This document shows, one piece after another, positions 17,049-25,371 of a stretch of DNA of 64,000 bases; positions within the stretch are counted from its first letter, which is position 1, and every line of letters begins with the position of its first letter. Both the position numbers and the translations under genes were made by a program. The notes below the pieces were generated by a model. It worked only from the letters and a program-made list of their open reading frames with translations, ran no database searches and had not been told where the DNA came from. The stretch covers positions 744,001 to 808,000 of the forward strand of contig JADKAM010000001.1 in NCBI GenBank assembly GCA_016715365.1, written 5' to 3'. The DNA comes from Chitinophagaceae bacterium (lineage in GTDB: Bacteria; Bacteroidota; Bacteroidia; Chitinophagales; Chitinophagaceae).

Positions 17049-17220
17049 TGCGTTTTTTGTAGCGGTTTAAATCAATAATAAAACTTGCAACAAACAAACA
17101 GAGCATACCAAAGCGCAGCCACTTTCTAAAAGTATCTGCTACGGGCATGGCAAAAATTATAATGGTAAAAAGCACGATCAGCCCGGCCTTAATGTACAAC
17201 CAGGTTTTTCTATTTCTCAT
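17041..17220 (-). CDS. Small membrane protein in the NAD salvage operon
   Basis: This 59-residue frame begins at ATG 17220 and stops at TAA 17041. It overlaps the end of tag by 11 bases and the start of the nadR-like gene by 8 (ATGATTAA), a translational-coupling arrangement that strongly suggests a real gene. The protein starts MRNRKTWLYIK, has two hydrophobic helices (about 13-28 and 37-50) and ends in a basic NRYKKRND tail. I do not recognise the family. Position suggests a partner of PnuC or of the kinase, but that is inference. Confidence 0.72.
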   Translation of the reverse strand: MRNRKTWLYIKAGLIVLFTIIIFAMPVADTFRKWLRFGMLCLFVASFIIDLNRYKKRND

Positions 17221-17758
17221 TCCAGCCGGGTTTTGCTTTTAATACTTTTTTATGAACAGGGCATGTTGTATCATGTGCCCCAGGTAAATAACCGGTACTC
17301 ATTACAAATTCATTCACGATTTCTCCGCCGGTAAACTTAAAAGTTTTTTTAAATAAGCTCGTCCATTCTTCTTTTGTTTTTGGATGATGATGGGCCAGCC
17401 AGGCTTTAAAAGAACCAAATTCTTTTTGCAGCGCAAGAATGGTTTTTGCATTTTCGATAGCCGCGTTAATTTTTAACCGGTTGCGTATGATGCCGGCATC
17501 GTTCATCAGCCTTTCAAAATCTTTTTCCTTATAAGCCGCTACTTTTTTTATATTGAAATTATGGTAGGCTTTGCGGAAGCTTTCCTGTTTATTCAGGATG
17601 GTGGTCCAGCTAAGGCCTGCCTGGTTTATCTCCAGTATCAACCGGCAAAACAATTCATTATCATCATCAATAGGAAAACCATATTGCGTATCATGATAAA
17701 TTTTGTGAACAGATTGTTCGCCCGGTTTCATAGAATTGATAAATGTACAGTAACTCAT
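17210..17758 (-). CDS. tag: DNA-3-methyladenine glycosylase I
   Basis: This zinc-containing alkylpurine glycosylase of base-excision repair has 182 residues, close to E. coli Tag. Zinc ligands fit Cys4 (MSYC), His22 (KIYHDTQYGFP), His162 and Cys166 (GAHDTTCPVH). The substrate-pocket segments LFCRLILEINQAGLSWTTILNKQESFRKAY and NDAGIIRNRLKINAAIENA match the family. The gene overlaps the pnuC stop by 4 bases and the next small gene by 11, so it sits in the NAD-salvage operon for reasons of transcription rather than pathway. A second, unrelated alkylpurine glycosylase is encoded at 4525-5136. Confidence 0.93.
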   Translation of the reverse strand: MSYCTFINSMKPGEQSVHKIYHDTQYGFPIDDDNELFCRLILEINQAGLSWTTILNKQESFRKAYHNFNIKKVAAYKEKDFERLMNDAGIIRNRLKINAAIENAKTILALQKEFGSFKAWLAHHHPKTKEEWTSLFKKTFKFTGGEIVNEFVMSTGYLPGAHDTTCPVHKKVLKAKPGWNEK

Positions 17759-18384
17759 GCTTTATGTAGTTTTGCTTTTTTCATCCATTCAAATAATCCA
17801 AATACAGCCATCACTAATAATACAATATAATACACACTGGTAAAAACATATTGCTTTACAAAGTATAATGGTATGGATGCAATATTGGTAGCGATCCACC
17901 AGTACCAGCTTTCTACTTTCTTTTTTGTCATTAACCACATGCCGGTAAATGCTGTGGCAGATGCAAGGGCATCGGCCCAGGGAATAACGCCATCAAAAAA
18001 TGCTGTTTTAAAATACGAAAGCGCTGCAAAAATACTAATGTAAAAAAACAGGAAGAAAGCGAACTGCTGTATCCACTCTTTTTTATTGGAATGGGTAATG
18101 TGCAGTACAATTTCCTTTCGCAGATCTTTCCGGCTCCACATATACCAGCCCGAAATACTCATGACGGTGTAATAAAAATTTACGGTTGCTTCACCTAACA
18201 GATGCCCATCAAAACTTATGTAGATGTAAATGATGGTATTTATTAATCCGACAGGGTAAACCAGAATATTCTCTGCACGGGAGTACCAAACACTGGCGAT
18301 GCCGGCAAACACAGCTATATACTCGTACCAGGTGGTGTTGGACATGCCGGTTATAAACTGATGGTAAATTTCTGTTAAGCTCAC
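17755..18384 (-). CDS. pnuC: PnuC family nicotinamide riboside/mononucleotide transporter
   Basis: This inner-membrane facilitator of 209 residues has about seven hydrophobic helices. Family signatures are WYEYIAVFAGIASVWYSRAENILVYPVGLINTIIYIYI near the N-terminus, NFYYTVMSISGWYMW and WWIATNIASIPLYFVK near the end, with the Trp-rich substrate site. PnuC paralogues can carry thiamine or riboflavin, but a NadR-like kinase three genes downstream in the same operon supports nicotinamide riboside with phosphorylation trapping. The start lies 7 bases after the M23 gene stop. Confidence 0.92.
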   Translation of the reverse strand: MSLTEIYHQFITGMSNTTWYEYIAVFAGIASVWYSRAENILVYPVGLINTIIYIYISFDGHLLGEATVNFYYTVMSISGWYMWSRKDLRKEIVLHITHSNKKEWIQQFAFFLFFYISIFAALSYFKTAFFDGVIPWADALASATAFTGMWLMTKKKVESWYWWIATNIASIPLYFVKQYVFTSVYYIVLLVMAVFGLFEWMKKAKLHKA

Positions 18385-18390
18385 GGGGTT

Positions 18391-19014
18391 TTAATTGCCT
18401 GGTATTTGATTACGATAAAATCTGAAAGGCCGAAGATAACGGATTCCTTTGTTGGTTTGGAAACGTGTACCTATTTGTGTCCATTGCCCTTTACCATCAG
18501 ACCTCCAAACAATGAAATGCAAATGCGGAAAATAAGTATAACCGGTTCTGCCACTCAGCCCAATTACCTGGCCCTGTTTTACAGTATCGCCCACATTTAC
18601 CAGCACACCATTAAATTGTAAATGCCAGTAACCGGTTCTGCTACTGTCTGCGTGTTGCATAACAACAAAATTTCCGAAGGAACGGTATTTAACATTGCTG
18701 CCCCCTTTATTACCATCTTCTTTAAGCCGCACAACAACGCCCTCTCTTACGGCACAAATTTTTGTTCCCTTCTTCATTTTAAAATCGAGTGCTGCCCGGT
18801 TTTTATGGGTGTACCGGCTAAAGTAACCCTGTACCAATACGTGTGTTTTGTTTTCTTCGTAAGGTAAATGGTAAATAAAACTGCTGTCGTCTTTAAGTTT
18901 TCCTTTTTGCAGCAGTTTAAGTTCTGCACGTTGCGGATTGTTGCTAACAGAACAACCTGCTAAAAAAGACACCAGTGCAGCAGAAATAATATGTAAGGCT
19001 GAATTATTTTTCAT
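18391..19014 (-). CDS. M23 family peptidase lipoprotein
   Basis: This predicted envelope lipoprotein cuts peptidoglycan peptide bridges or recognises them. From ATG 19014 it has 207 residues; the frame allows 19032. The signal ends at the lipobox LAGC. The C-terminal LytM domain shows ALDFKMKKGTKICAVREGVVVRL, YWHLQFN, VKQGQVIGLSGRTGYTYFPHLHFIVW with the HxH zinc motif. The first ligand differs from the usual HxxxD: the residue four before the Asp is Arg, and the nearest His is three residues further upstream (THKNRAALD). It starts the operon with pnuC, after the Nfu terminator. Confidence 0.88.
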   Translation of the reverse strand: MKNNSALHIISAALVSFLAGCSVSNNPQRAELKLLQKGKLKDDSSFIYHLPYEENKTHVLVQGYFSRYTHKNRAALDFKMKKGTKICAVREGVVVRLKEDGNKGGSNVKYRSFGNFVVMQHADSSRTGYWHLQFNGVLVNVGDTVKQGQVIGLSGRTGYTYFPHLHFIVWRSDGKGQWTQIGTRFQTNKGIRYLRPFRFYRNQIPGN

Positions 19015-19050
19015 GACGAAATACATATTCAAGTTAACATCAATTAGCTA

Positions 19051-19083
19051 AAATAAAAAGCACTTCAAAGTTGAAGTGCTTTA
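19051..19083 (-). terminator. Rho-independent terminator of the Nfu gene
   Basis: AAAGCACTTCAA and TTGAAGTGCTTT pair perfectly. On the minus strand the stem is followed by TTTTTATTTT. It separates the Nfu gene from the M23-pnuC operon. Confidence 0.92.
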
Positions 19084-19115
19084 CTGATAAACTATTTAAC
19101 AATTAAACTGATAAA

Positions 19116-19715
19116 CTATTCCGCTTCTGCCACCACTTCCTTCACTTCGGGTATCATACGTTTCATCATTCCCTCAATACCTGCCTTTAAAGTGATCATG
19201 CTGCTTGGGCAACCACTGCAGCTTCCCTGCATCATTAAATTAACCTTACCATCTTCGTAGCTTTTAAACTGAATGGCACCACCGTCCATCTCAACTGCAG
19301 GCTTTACATAATTTTCCAACAACTCTTTAATGCGTTTTACCACATCATCATCATCGGCACTTACGGTATTGCTGCTTTCACTTTTCATGGCAGCCACTTC
19401 TTCGTCATTCACCACAGCTTTGCCTTCTTCCAGGTATTCTTTTAAAAATTGTTTGATGGAAGGGATCACATCCTGCCAATCTTCTGTATCAGTTGTTTTG
19501 GTAAGCGTAATAAAATTACTGGCTATAAAAACAGCTTTAATAAACGGGAAGGTAAACAGCTCCTGCGCCAGCGGCGATGGCTTGGCACTGGCTTCATCTG
19601 CAAAGTCGATGCTTTTACCGGGATATAAAAGTTTGTTTGCCACAAACTTCATCGTTTCCGGGTTTGGAGTCATTTCGGTATAGATACTGATAACCGGGTT
19701 TCCTGTCTTGATCAT
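19116..19715 (-). CDS. Nfu-type iron-sulfur cluster scaffold/carrier
   Basis: This 199-residue protein carries Fe-S clusters to target enzymes in the cytoplasm. The N-terminal Nfu_N domain (YTEMTPNPETMKFVANK ... SPLAQELFTFPFIKAVFIASNFITLTKT) is followed by an acidic linker and the NifU C-terminal domain (about residues 125-195). That domain has VKPAVEMDGGAIQFKSYEDGKVNLMMQGSCSGCPSSMITLK with the cluster-binding CxxC. The domain order matches eukaryotic and alphaproteobacterial Nfu proteins. TAGTTTTG, 22 bases before the start on the minus strand, fits a -7 box. A terminator follows. Confidence 0.93.
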   Translation of the reverse strand: MIKTGNPVISIYTEMTPNPETMKFVANKLLYPGKSIDFADEASAKPSPLAQELFTFPFIKAVFIASNFITLTKTTDTEDWQDVIPSIKQFLKEYLEEGKAVVNDEEVAAMKSESSNTVSADDDDVVKRIKELLENYVKPAVEMDGGAIQFKSYEDGKVNLMMQGSCSGCPSSMITLKAGIEGMMKRMIPEVKEVVAEAE

Positions 19716-19737
19716 AACTTCTGTTTAAAATTCAATA

Positions 19738-19745
19738 CAAAACTA
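19738..19745 (-). promoter_or_regulatory. -7 promoter box of the Nfu gene
   Basis: Minus-strand TAGTTTTG matches TAnnTTTG exactly, 22 bases before the ATG. No -33 TTTG was seen. Confidence 0.45.
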
Positions 19746-19821
19746 ACAAGATTTATGCTGTTTTGGTTTGAAAAGGCTGTTAAAAGGGAGATTTTTCGGA
19801 TTTCGAAAGAAAATCTGCAGA

Positions 19822-20508
19822 CTAAACAGCTTTAGAAATAACCTCCGTTGCTTCAGTTTTTAATTTGCCGAACAAATCTTCTTCTATTTTCGAAAAATCG
19901 ATTTTGAAGTAAGTTTTTACAAAGCAACCATTTTCTAATAAGTGAATTTTATCGCAGGTAGTAAGTAAGGGATCAATTATATGCGATGAAACAAATACTG
20001 TTTTTTGCTTTTGCTTTAATGACACAATAATTATTTCAAGAACTTTATTGGTTTCAAGATCGAGGCCGTTAAAAGGTTCATCCAAAATAAAAATGGGTTT
20101 GCCTTGTTTTAAAACGGCCAGCAAGGCTAATTTTTTCTTCATGCCGGTTGAATAGTTCTCAATCAATTCGTCAAGCGGAAGTTTAAAATACTCCTGCAAG
20201 GCTGCTAAGTTAAATTCCGTATTGGTTTGTTTAAATATTTTTAAATATTCATTGCCGGTTATCCTGGAAAAAAAGAAATTAGCCGTTTCGAGATATGCGG
20301 TGTGTTTAATGCCAAGCGCTGTTCCGTTTTGTTTTATATCTCCTGAATCCGGCTTTAGCATTTTGGCTAAAACATTAAACAAGGTTGTTTTGCCGGCACC
20401 GTTCAGCCCAACAATTCCATGTACAAGTCCTTCTTCAAAATCAATGCTAATGTTTTTCAAAACGGCATGATCATTAAAACTGACTGACAGGCCCTGTACA
20501 TTAATCAT
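19822..20508 (-). CDS. ABC transporter ATP-binding protein
   Basis: This 228-residue ATPase powers an exporter formed with the membrane protein encoded upstream. It has Walker A GLNGAGKTTLFN (about residues 34-45), a Q-loop region, the signature NYSTGMKKKLALLAV, Walker B IFILDEPFNGLD and the switch His in VSSHIID. The signature is STGMKKK rather than LSGGQ, a form found in ABC-2-like export systems. It overlaps the start of its partner's end by 8 bases. The substrate is unknown. Confidence 0.92.
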   Translation of the reverse strand: MINVQGLSVSFNDHAVLKNISIDFEEGLVHGIVGLNGAGKTTLFNVLAKMLKPDSGDIKQNGTALGIKHTAYLETANFFFSRITGNEYLKIFKQTNTEFNLAALQEYFKLPLDELIENYSTGMKKKLALLAVLKQGKPIFILDEPFNGLDLETNKVLEIIIVSLKQKQKTVFVSSHIIDPLLTTCDKIHLLENGCFVKTYFKIDFSKIEEDLFGKLKTEATEVISKAV

Positions 20509-21439
20509 GTAAATAAATATTTAAATTATTTTTGGCCTTGTAAAAATAAACAATTGCAAGTATGGCCGGTATAGGTAAAAACCAGGGCATTACAGATAAC
20601 ATGGCTACTATTGAAAAAGCTACATTATTACCCAATAGGTTTGTTTGAGGTTTGTAAGTGCTGTATTTTAAATTAACAGCAAAACATACTAAAGCAATCT
20701 GCACAGGTATGAACAACAAGGTTATCATTAAAAACTCCCTCACAAAAATGGCGTTAATAATTACCGGTAAACTGTAAAGTATCAGTATGTATTTAATGTT
20801 GATCTTTATTTTATCCAATAAAAACTTTCCTGCCGGTTTATTTCCTTCTCTTAAAATATGAAGCGGCTCATTTTCCAGGTAAAAAGAGGAAATGATGATT
20901 GTGAGAAACCAGAGTAAAAAAAGCGGCAGTATCCTTACCCAGGAAAAAGCTACAGCAACCAGGTAAAAACTGATAAAGGGAATAAACTGTTTTCTGATAC
21001 CGCTGATCCATTCAAAATCGGATGCAGGTATTAACGCTGATAAATGCTTAAACACTGCTTTATGTTTAAACTGAAATTTTAAATAAGGGATGCTGATTAA
21101 TACCGGCACCAATACCGGAAAGCAAAACCAGTTTTTTGTAAAAAGACTGGTTATTGAAAAGGGTAAAGTAAGAATAAGATACTCCAGGAATATCTGCAGG
21201 TGTGGTTTGTCAAGCTGCTTATAAATAAACTGTTTATCTTTTCTGGTATATTGAATAGCCAAACAGGCTATTGACAGTATAGCAACTACAAACCAGGCCT
21301 GTTGGTTATTTTTATATTGAAAAAAACTAACTAAAGAAAGAACAGCAGCAATTACAATAAAGATGATCAGGTACATACCAAGGCTGTCAACTTCTCTTTT
21401 TAATTGCCTTGACCTGATATATAAAAGCGTTTTAGCCAT
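20501..21439 (-). CDS. ABC transporter membrane subunit (unrecognised family)
   Basis: The 312-residue protein has about eight to ten hydrophobic segments and no other recognisable domain. Its 8-base overlap with the ATPase gene makes it the likely permease. The start is ATG 21439, four bases after the helicase stop (TAATTGATG); TTG 21442 is the other choice. Close spacing suggests co-transcription with the helicase gene upstream. Function is inferred from context only. Confidence 0.75.
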   Translation of the reverse strand: MAKTLLYIRSRQLKREVDSLGMYLIIFIVIAAVLSLVSFFQYKNNQQAWFVVAILSIACLAIQYTRKDKQFIYKQLDKPHLQIFLEYLILTLPFSITSLFTKNWFCFPVLVPVLISIPYLKFQFKHKAVFKHLSALIPASDFEWISGIRKQFIPFISFYLVAVAFSWVRILPLFLLWFLTIIISSFYLENEPLHILREGNKPAGKFLLDKIKINIKYILILYSLPVIINAIFVREFLMITLLFIPVQIALVCFAVNLKYSTYKPQTNLLGNNVAFSIVAMLSVMPWFLPIPAILAIVYFYKAKNNLNIYLHD

Positions 21440-21442
21440 CAA

Positions 21443-23797
21443 TTAATCTACAATTCTAAGCTTCGCATAATTCAGCATGATCTTCTTTTCTCCATTCAAT
21501 TCAAAATTTACTGTGGCAATGGGGTTGTGTGCGGCGCCTTCCATTTTCATTACTTCACCAAAACCAAATTTTAAATGTTCTACTTTATTGCCAACCTGTA
21601 AATTGCTGGTATTGCTGGGTTCAAAATTTTCGGAGGGTGTATGTTCAACCGCTTTGTTGGTTGCTGGTTTTGAATAAAAGGTTTCCACCGGTTTTTTGGC
21701 GGGCGGGGCGCCATATTGTTTCTCGGCCCGCTCGGTTGCATTAAAGCCACCGCCACCAAAATTGCGTTGCATGCGTTCCCTGGCTCCGCCCTGGTTCCAG
21801 CCGCTGTTATTTGAATTGGCGCCACCGGCATAGCTTTTATCTACATAATCTTCTGAAATTTCTTCCAGGAAACGGCTGGGGTCGTTTTGTTGTAACTGTC
21901 CAAAGCGATAACGTGCATTGGCATAACTTAACCACAACCTGTTTTTTGCACGGGTGATGGCCACATAAAATAAACGGCGCTCTTCTTCCAGTTCTTCTCT
22001 TGTATTAATGCTCATGGCATTGGGAAAAAGTGTTTCTTCCAATCCGCCAACAAACACCACCGGAAACTCCAGGCCCTTTGCTGCATGTATCGTCATCAGT
22101 TTAACCACATCCTGGTTTTCTTTATCGTCGCCATCTGCATCTGTTAACAAAACAATTTGTTGCAGGTAAGTACCCAGCCCCTTATCTCCCACTTCACCAT
22201 CTTCTTCATTCATGGGGGTTTCGGTAAACTCTTTAATAGAGTTCAACAATTCCTGCACGTTTTCGTAACGGGCTAAACCTTCGGTAGTTTTATCGTTGAA
22301 TAATTCTTTAACAATATTGGTGCTTTTACCAACAATTACAGCCAGGTCGTAAGCATTTTTTTTGGTGAGTTCGCTCTGGAACATTTTGATCATTGTAACA
22401 AAGTTGTCGATGCTTTCCAGGGTACCGCTTTTATAACCATACATAGCTGCATTGGTCATAATATCCCACATGGTAAGATTATTCTCATTGGCAAATAACA
22501 CGGCTTTATCTACTGTTGTTTTACCAATACCCCTGGCGGGGAAATTGATAATGCGTTTTAAAGCTTCTTCATCACGTGGGTTAACAACCAAACGCAGGTA
22601 CGCAATAAAATCTTTTACTTCCTTGCGTTGATAAAAACTCATGCCCCCATAAATGCGGTAGGCAATGCCCATGCGGCGCAGTGCTTCCTCAAAACTGCGG
22701 CTTTGTGCATTGGTACGGTACAGGATGGCAAAATCTTTATTGAAATAATGATTGCGGAGTTTTTGTTCCTGAATGGTATCGGCTACCATTTTCCCTTCGT
22801 CATTATCCGTCATGGTGCGTACCAAAGAAATTTTTTCTCCTTCGGCATTAACAGTAAATAATTTCTTTTCTATCTGGCCTTTGTTGTTGCCGATTATCTC
22901 GTTGGCAACGTGCAAAATATTTTGTGTGCTGCGGTAATTCTGTTCCAGCTTGATCACTTTTACTTCGTCGTAGTCCTTTTCAAACTGTAAAATGTTTTCA
23001 ATAGTAGCGCCACGAAAACTGTAAATACTTTGTGCATCATCGCCTACCACACAAACATTTTCATGCATGGCACCCAGCAGTTTTATGATTTCATATTGGG
23101 CAGTGTTGGTATCCTGGTACTCATCAATCATAATGTATTTAAACTTACGCTGGTACTTGCTTAAAGCATCCGGAAAATTTTTAAGCAGGATGTACATTTT
23201 GAATAACAGGTCATCAAAATCCATGGCGCCGTTTTTAAAGCAACGCTTTACATAGGCATCATAAATTTGCCCGATGGCAGGACGGTTTGCACGGGCGTCT
23301 TCCTGCTGCAGGGCCCAGTCGTTCATATATTCTGCAGCGCCAATCAATGAGTTTTTTGCAGAAGAGATGCGGTTGTAAACCACATTAGGTTTGTATTGCT
23401 TGTCATCCAGCATCAGTTCGTTGATGACTGTTTTTACAACCGATTTTGCATCATCCGTATCATAAATGGTGAAGTTGCTTGGATAACCCAGTTTTGGTGC
23501 CTCGGCCCGCAATATTCTTGCAAACACACTGTGAAAAGTGCCGATGTATAAATTGCGGGCTTCGGTATTTCCCAAAATTCTTTCTACCCTTTCCTTCATT
23601 TCGGCCGCAGCCTTATTGGTAAAAGTAAGTGCCAGTATATTAAAGCTGTCAACTTTGTGTGCAGCCATTAAATGTGTAATGCGTGTGGTAAGCACTTTTG
23701 TTTTGCCGCTGCCAGCGCCGGCAATGATCATGATGGGTCCGTTTACATGCATTACCGCCTCCCGTTGCGGTTCGTTCAGTTCGTCTAAATACTTCAT
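21443..23797 (-). CDS. UvrD/PcrA-type superfamily 1 DNA helicase
   Basis: This 3'-5' ATP-dependent helicase of nucleotide excision and recombination repair has 784 residues. Motifs are in order: Q-motif LNEPQREAV, Walker A AGAGSGKTKVL (about 27-37), motif Ia TFTNKAAAEMKERV, Walker B YIMIDEYQDTN, motif III VGDDAQSIYSFRGA, motif IV QNYRST, motif V MTIHAAKGLEFPVVFV and motif VI FYVAITRAKNRLWL. The C-terminal tail (about 660-730) is a low-complexity Asn/Gly/Pro-rich linker leading to a short VEHLKFGFGEV Tudor-like domain, as in PcrA. Expression is probably leaderless. Confidence 0.95.
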   Translation of the reverse strand: MKYLDELNEPQREAVMHVNGPIMIIAGAGSGKTKVLTTRITHLMAAHKVDSFNILALTFTNKAAAEMKERVERILGNTEARNLYIGTFHSVFARILRAEAPKLGYPSNFTIYDTDDAKSVVKTVINELMLDDKQYKPNVVYNRISSAKNSLIGAAEYMNDWALQQEDARANRPAIGQIYDAYVKRCFKNGAMDFDDLLFKMYILLKNFPDALSKYQRKFKYIMIDEYQDTNTAQYEIIKLLGAMHENVCVVGDDAQSIYSFRGATIENILQFEKDYDEVKVIKLEQNYRSTQNILHVANEIIGNNKGQIEKKLFTVNAEGEKISLVRTMTDNDEGKMVADTIQEQKLRNHYFNKDFAILYRTNAQSRSFEEALRRMGIAYRIYGGMSFYQRKEVKDFIAYLRLVVNPRDEEALKRIINFPARGIGKTTVDKAVLFANENNLTMWDIMTNAAMYGYKSGTLESIDNFVTMIKMFQSELTKKNAYDLAVIVGKSTNIVKELFNDKTTEGLARYENVQELLNSIKEFTETPMNEEDGEVGDKGLGTYLQQIVLLTDADGDDKENQDVVKLMTIHAAKGLEFPVVFVGGLEETLFPNAMSINTREELEEERRLFYVAITRAKNRLWLSYANARYRFGQLQQNDPSRFLEEISEDYVDKSYAGGANSNNSGWNQGGARERMQRNFGGGGFNATERAEKQYGAPPAKKPVETFYSKPATNKAVEHTPSENFEPSNTSNLQVGNKVEHLKFGFGEVMKMEGAAHNPIATVNFELNGEKKIMLNYAKLRIVD

Positions 23798-23809
23798 GGG
23801 GCGAAGGTA
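23795..23809 (-). promoter_or_regulatory. Probable leaderless promoter of the helicase gene
   Basis: The minus strand reads TACCTTCGCCCCATG. The -7-like box TACCTTCG ends four bases before the ATG, as for the genes starting at 5642 and 6272. Confidence 0.55.
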
Positions 23810-23973
23810 CGGAAGGCGGCTTATAGAATTTGTATCGGCTTTCCATGCGGCAGCATGTGGGAAAGAAAAAATACTATCAGAAAATCAAATAAACCAACAA
23901 CAATCACGTTTTCTTATTTAGTAAGCCGTTTATTTTAGAAATATCCATATCCAAACCGTTTAAACACACTCCT

Positions 23974-24543
23974 ATGAACAACCAAACCAGGATGCCTGAT
24001 GAAACCCTTATCCAGTTTTATCTCAAAGGCGATCCTAACGCCATGGCAACCCTTGTAGAACTTTATAAAGACAGAGTTTATAGTTCCATTTATAATATAG
24101 TGCAGGATAAATATGCCGCCGAAGAAATTTTCCAGGAGGTTTTTATATGCCTTATTAATAACATGATTGCAGGAAAACAATCTGAAGAAGGAAATTTTTT
24201 ACAATGGGCCTCCCGTATTGCACAGCAGCTTTGTATGGAATACAAAAGAAAAACCAGCCTGGCTCTTGTTTTAAATGATCCCGCAGAAAAAATTAATTTT
24301 TCAATGCCGGCAGCCCTGCCTGCAACAAATTATCACCAAAGCCATGGAAAAATTAAAAGCATGATTGATATGCTGCCCGACAGCCAGAGAGAAGTTATGC
24401 TGCTAAACCATTATGGCGGATTGAGCTTTAATGAAATTGCCGCAACCCTGAAGTGCAGCCTGAGTATGGCCTTGGACTGCATGAAACTTGCACTGAACAA
24501 CCTGCGAAAAATGATGACAGAAAAGGAAATAGTGTTGGGTTAA
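23974..24543 (+). CDS. ECF-like RNA polymerase sigma factor, diverged
   Basis: This 189-residue protein has the two-domain layout of an ECF sigma-70 factor. Region 2 covers DETLIQFYLKGDPNAMATLVELYKDRVYSSIYNIVQDKYAAEEIFQEVF, and region 4 covers MLPDSQREVMLLNHYGGLSFNEIAATLKCSLSMALDCMKLALNNLRK. It is a paralogue of the next gene, with the same start pattern and length. Its region 4 recognition helix has ALDCMKLAL where the neighbour keeps the usual ALGRMRYAL, so promoter recognition may have changed or weakened. No anti-sigma gene lies beside it. Confidence 0.85.
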   Translation: MNNQTRMPDETLIQFYLKGDPNAMATLVELYKDRVYSSIYNIVQDKYAAEEIFQEVFICLINNMIAGKQSEEGNFLQWASRIAQQLCMEYKRKTSLALVLNDPAEKINFSMPAALPATNYHQSHGKIKSMIDMLPDSQREVMLLNHYGGLSFNEIAATLKCSLSMALDCMKLALNNLRKMMTEKEIVLG

Positions 24544-24668
24544 CACTACCGGTATCATTTATTAGAAATAAAACGACAGTGTTTTAACACACTCAACTAC
24601 ATTTTATTTATTGGCGACTTTAGATATTTGCATATTAATTATCCAATCATCTAAACAAACCAATTATT

Positions 24669-25250
24669 ATGAAAAGCCTTATTACCCTAACTGACGAACA
24701 ATTAATTGCATCATTCAAAGAAGGAAATGCCTATGCTATGGGAGTGTTGGTAAGCCGCCACAAAGTGCGCATTTATACTTCCATTTATGTGTTGGTAAAA
24801 GATAAATACCTGGCAGAAGATATTTTTCAGGACCTGTTTATTAAAGTAATTGAAACCTTCAGGGCCGGGAAGTATAAAGAAGAAAACAGGTTTGTGCAAT
24901 GGGCCATGCGTATAGCACATAACCTTTGTGTTGATCATTTCAGGAAAATAAAAACAAAACCAGTTATCAGAACAAGTGAAGGCGCAGATATTTTTGATGT
25001 GTTGAATTTTGCAGAACCCAGCGCAGAAGATAATATCATGAGAGCGCAAAGCAATGAAAAGATCATGAACCTGATATGCCTGCTTCCGGAAGACCAGCGT
25101 GAGATCATTATTTTAAGGCATTTTGCCGATCTGAAATTCAGAGAGATTTCAAACATTCTTAATTGCAGTGTAAATACAGCCCTGGGCCGCATGCGCTATG
25201 CTTTACTAAACCTCCGTAAACTGATAGAAGAAAAGCAAATAGCACTTTAA
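24669..25250 (+). CDS. ECF RNA polymerase sigma factor
   Basis: This 193-residue ECF sigma-70 factor directs RNA polymerase to a specific promoter set. Region 2 (TDEQLIASFKEGNAYAMGVLV ... DKYLAEDIFQDLFIKVI ... RFVQWAMRIAHNLCVDHFRK) and region 4 (LPEDQREIIILRHFADLKFREISNILNCSVNTALGRMRYALLNLRK) are intact. It is a tandem paralogue of the preceding gene, with 126 bases between. Neither has an adjacent anti-sigma factor or sensor. A strong terminator follows. Confidence 0.92.
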   Translation: MKSLITLTDEQLIASFKEGNAYAMGVLVSRHKVRIYTSIYVLVKDKYLAEDIFQDLFIKVIETFRAGKYKEENRFVQWAMRIAHNLCVDHFRKIKTKPVIRTSEGADIFDVLNFAEPSAEDNIMRAQSNEKIMNLICLLPEDQREIIILRHFADLKFREISNILNCSVNTALGRMRYALLNLRKLIEEKQIAL

Positions 25251-25297
25251 ACAACATGAACTAATCTGAAACATCAGTAAAACCCATAGAAAGAATT

Positions 25298-25324
25298 GCC
25301 CTCCGGAAGGAGGGCTTTTGCTTT
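25298..25324 (+). terminator. Rho-independent terminator of the sigma factor gene
   Basis: GCCCTCC (25298-25304), loop GGAA and GGAGGGC (25309-25315) are followed by TTTTGCTTT. Confidence 0.92.
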
Positions 25325-25371
25325 ATAACTGAAGAGCGAACAGGAATTTTCCCTTTTGATTTTAAAACATA

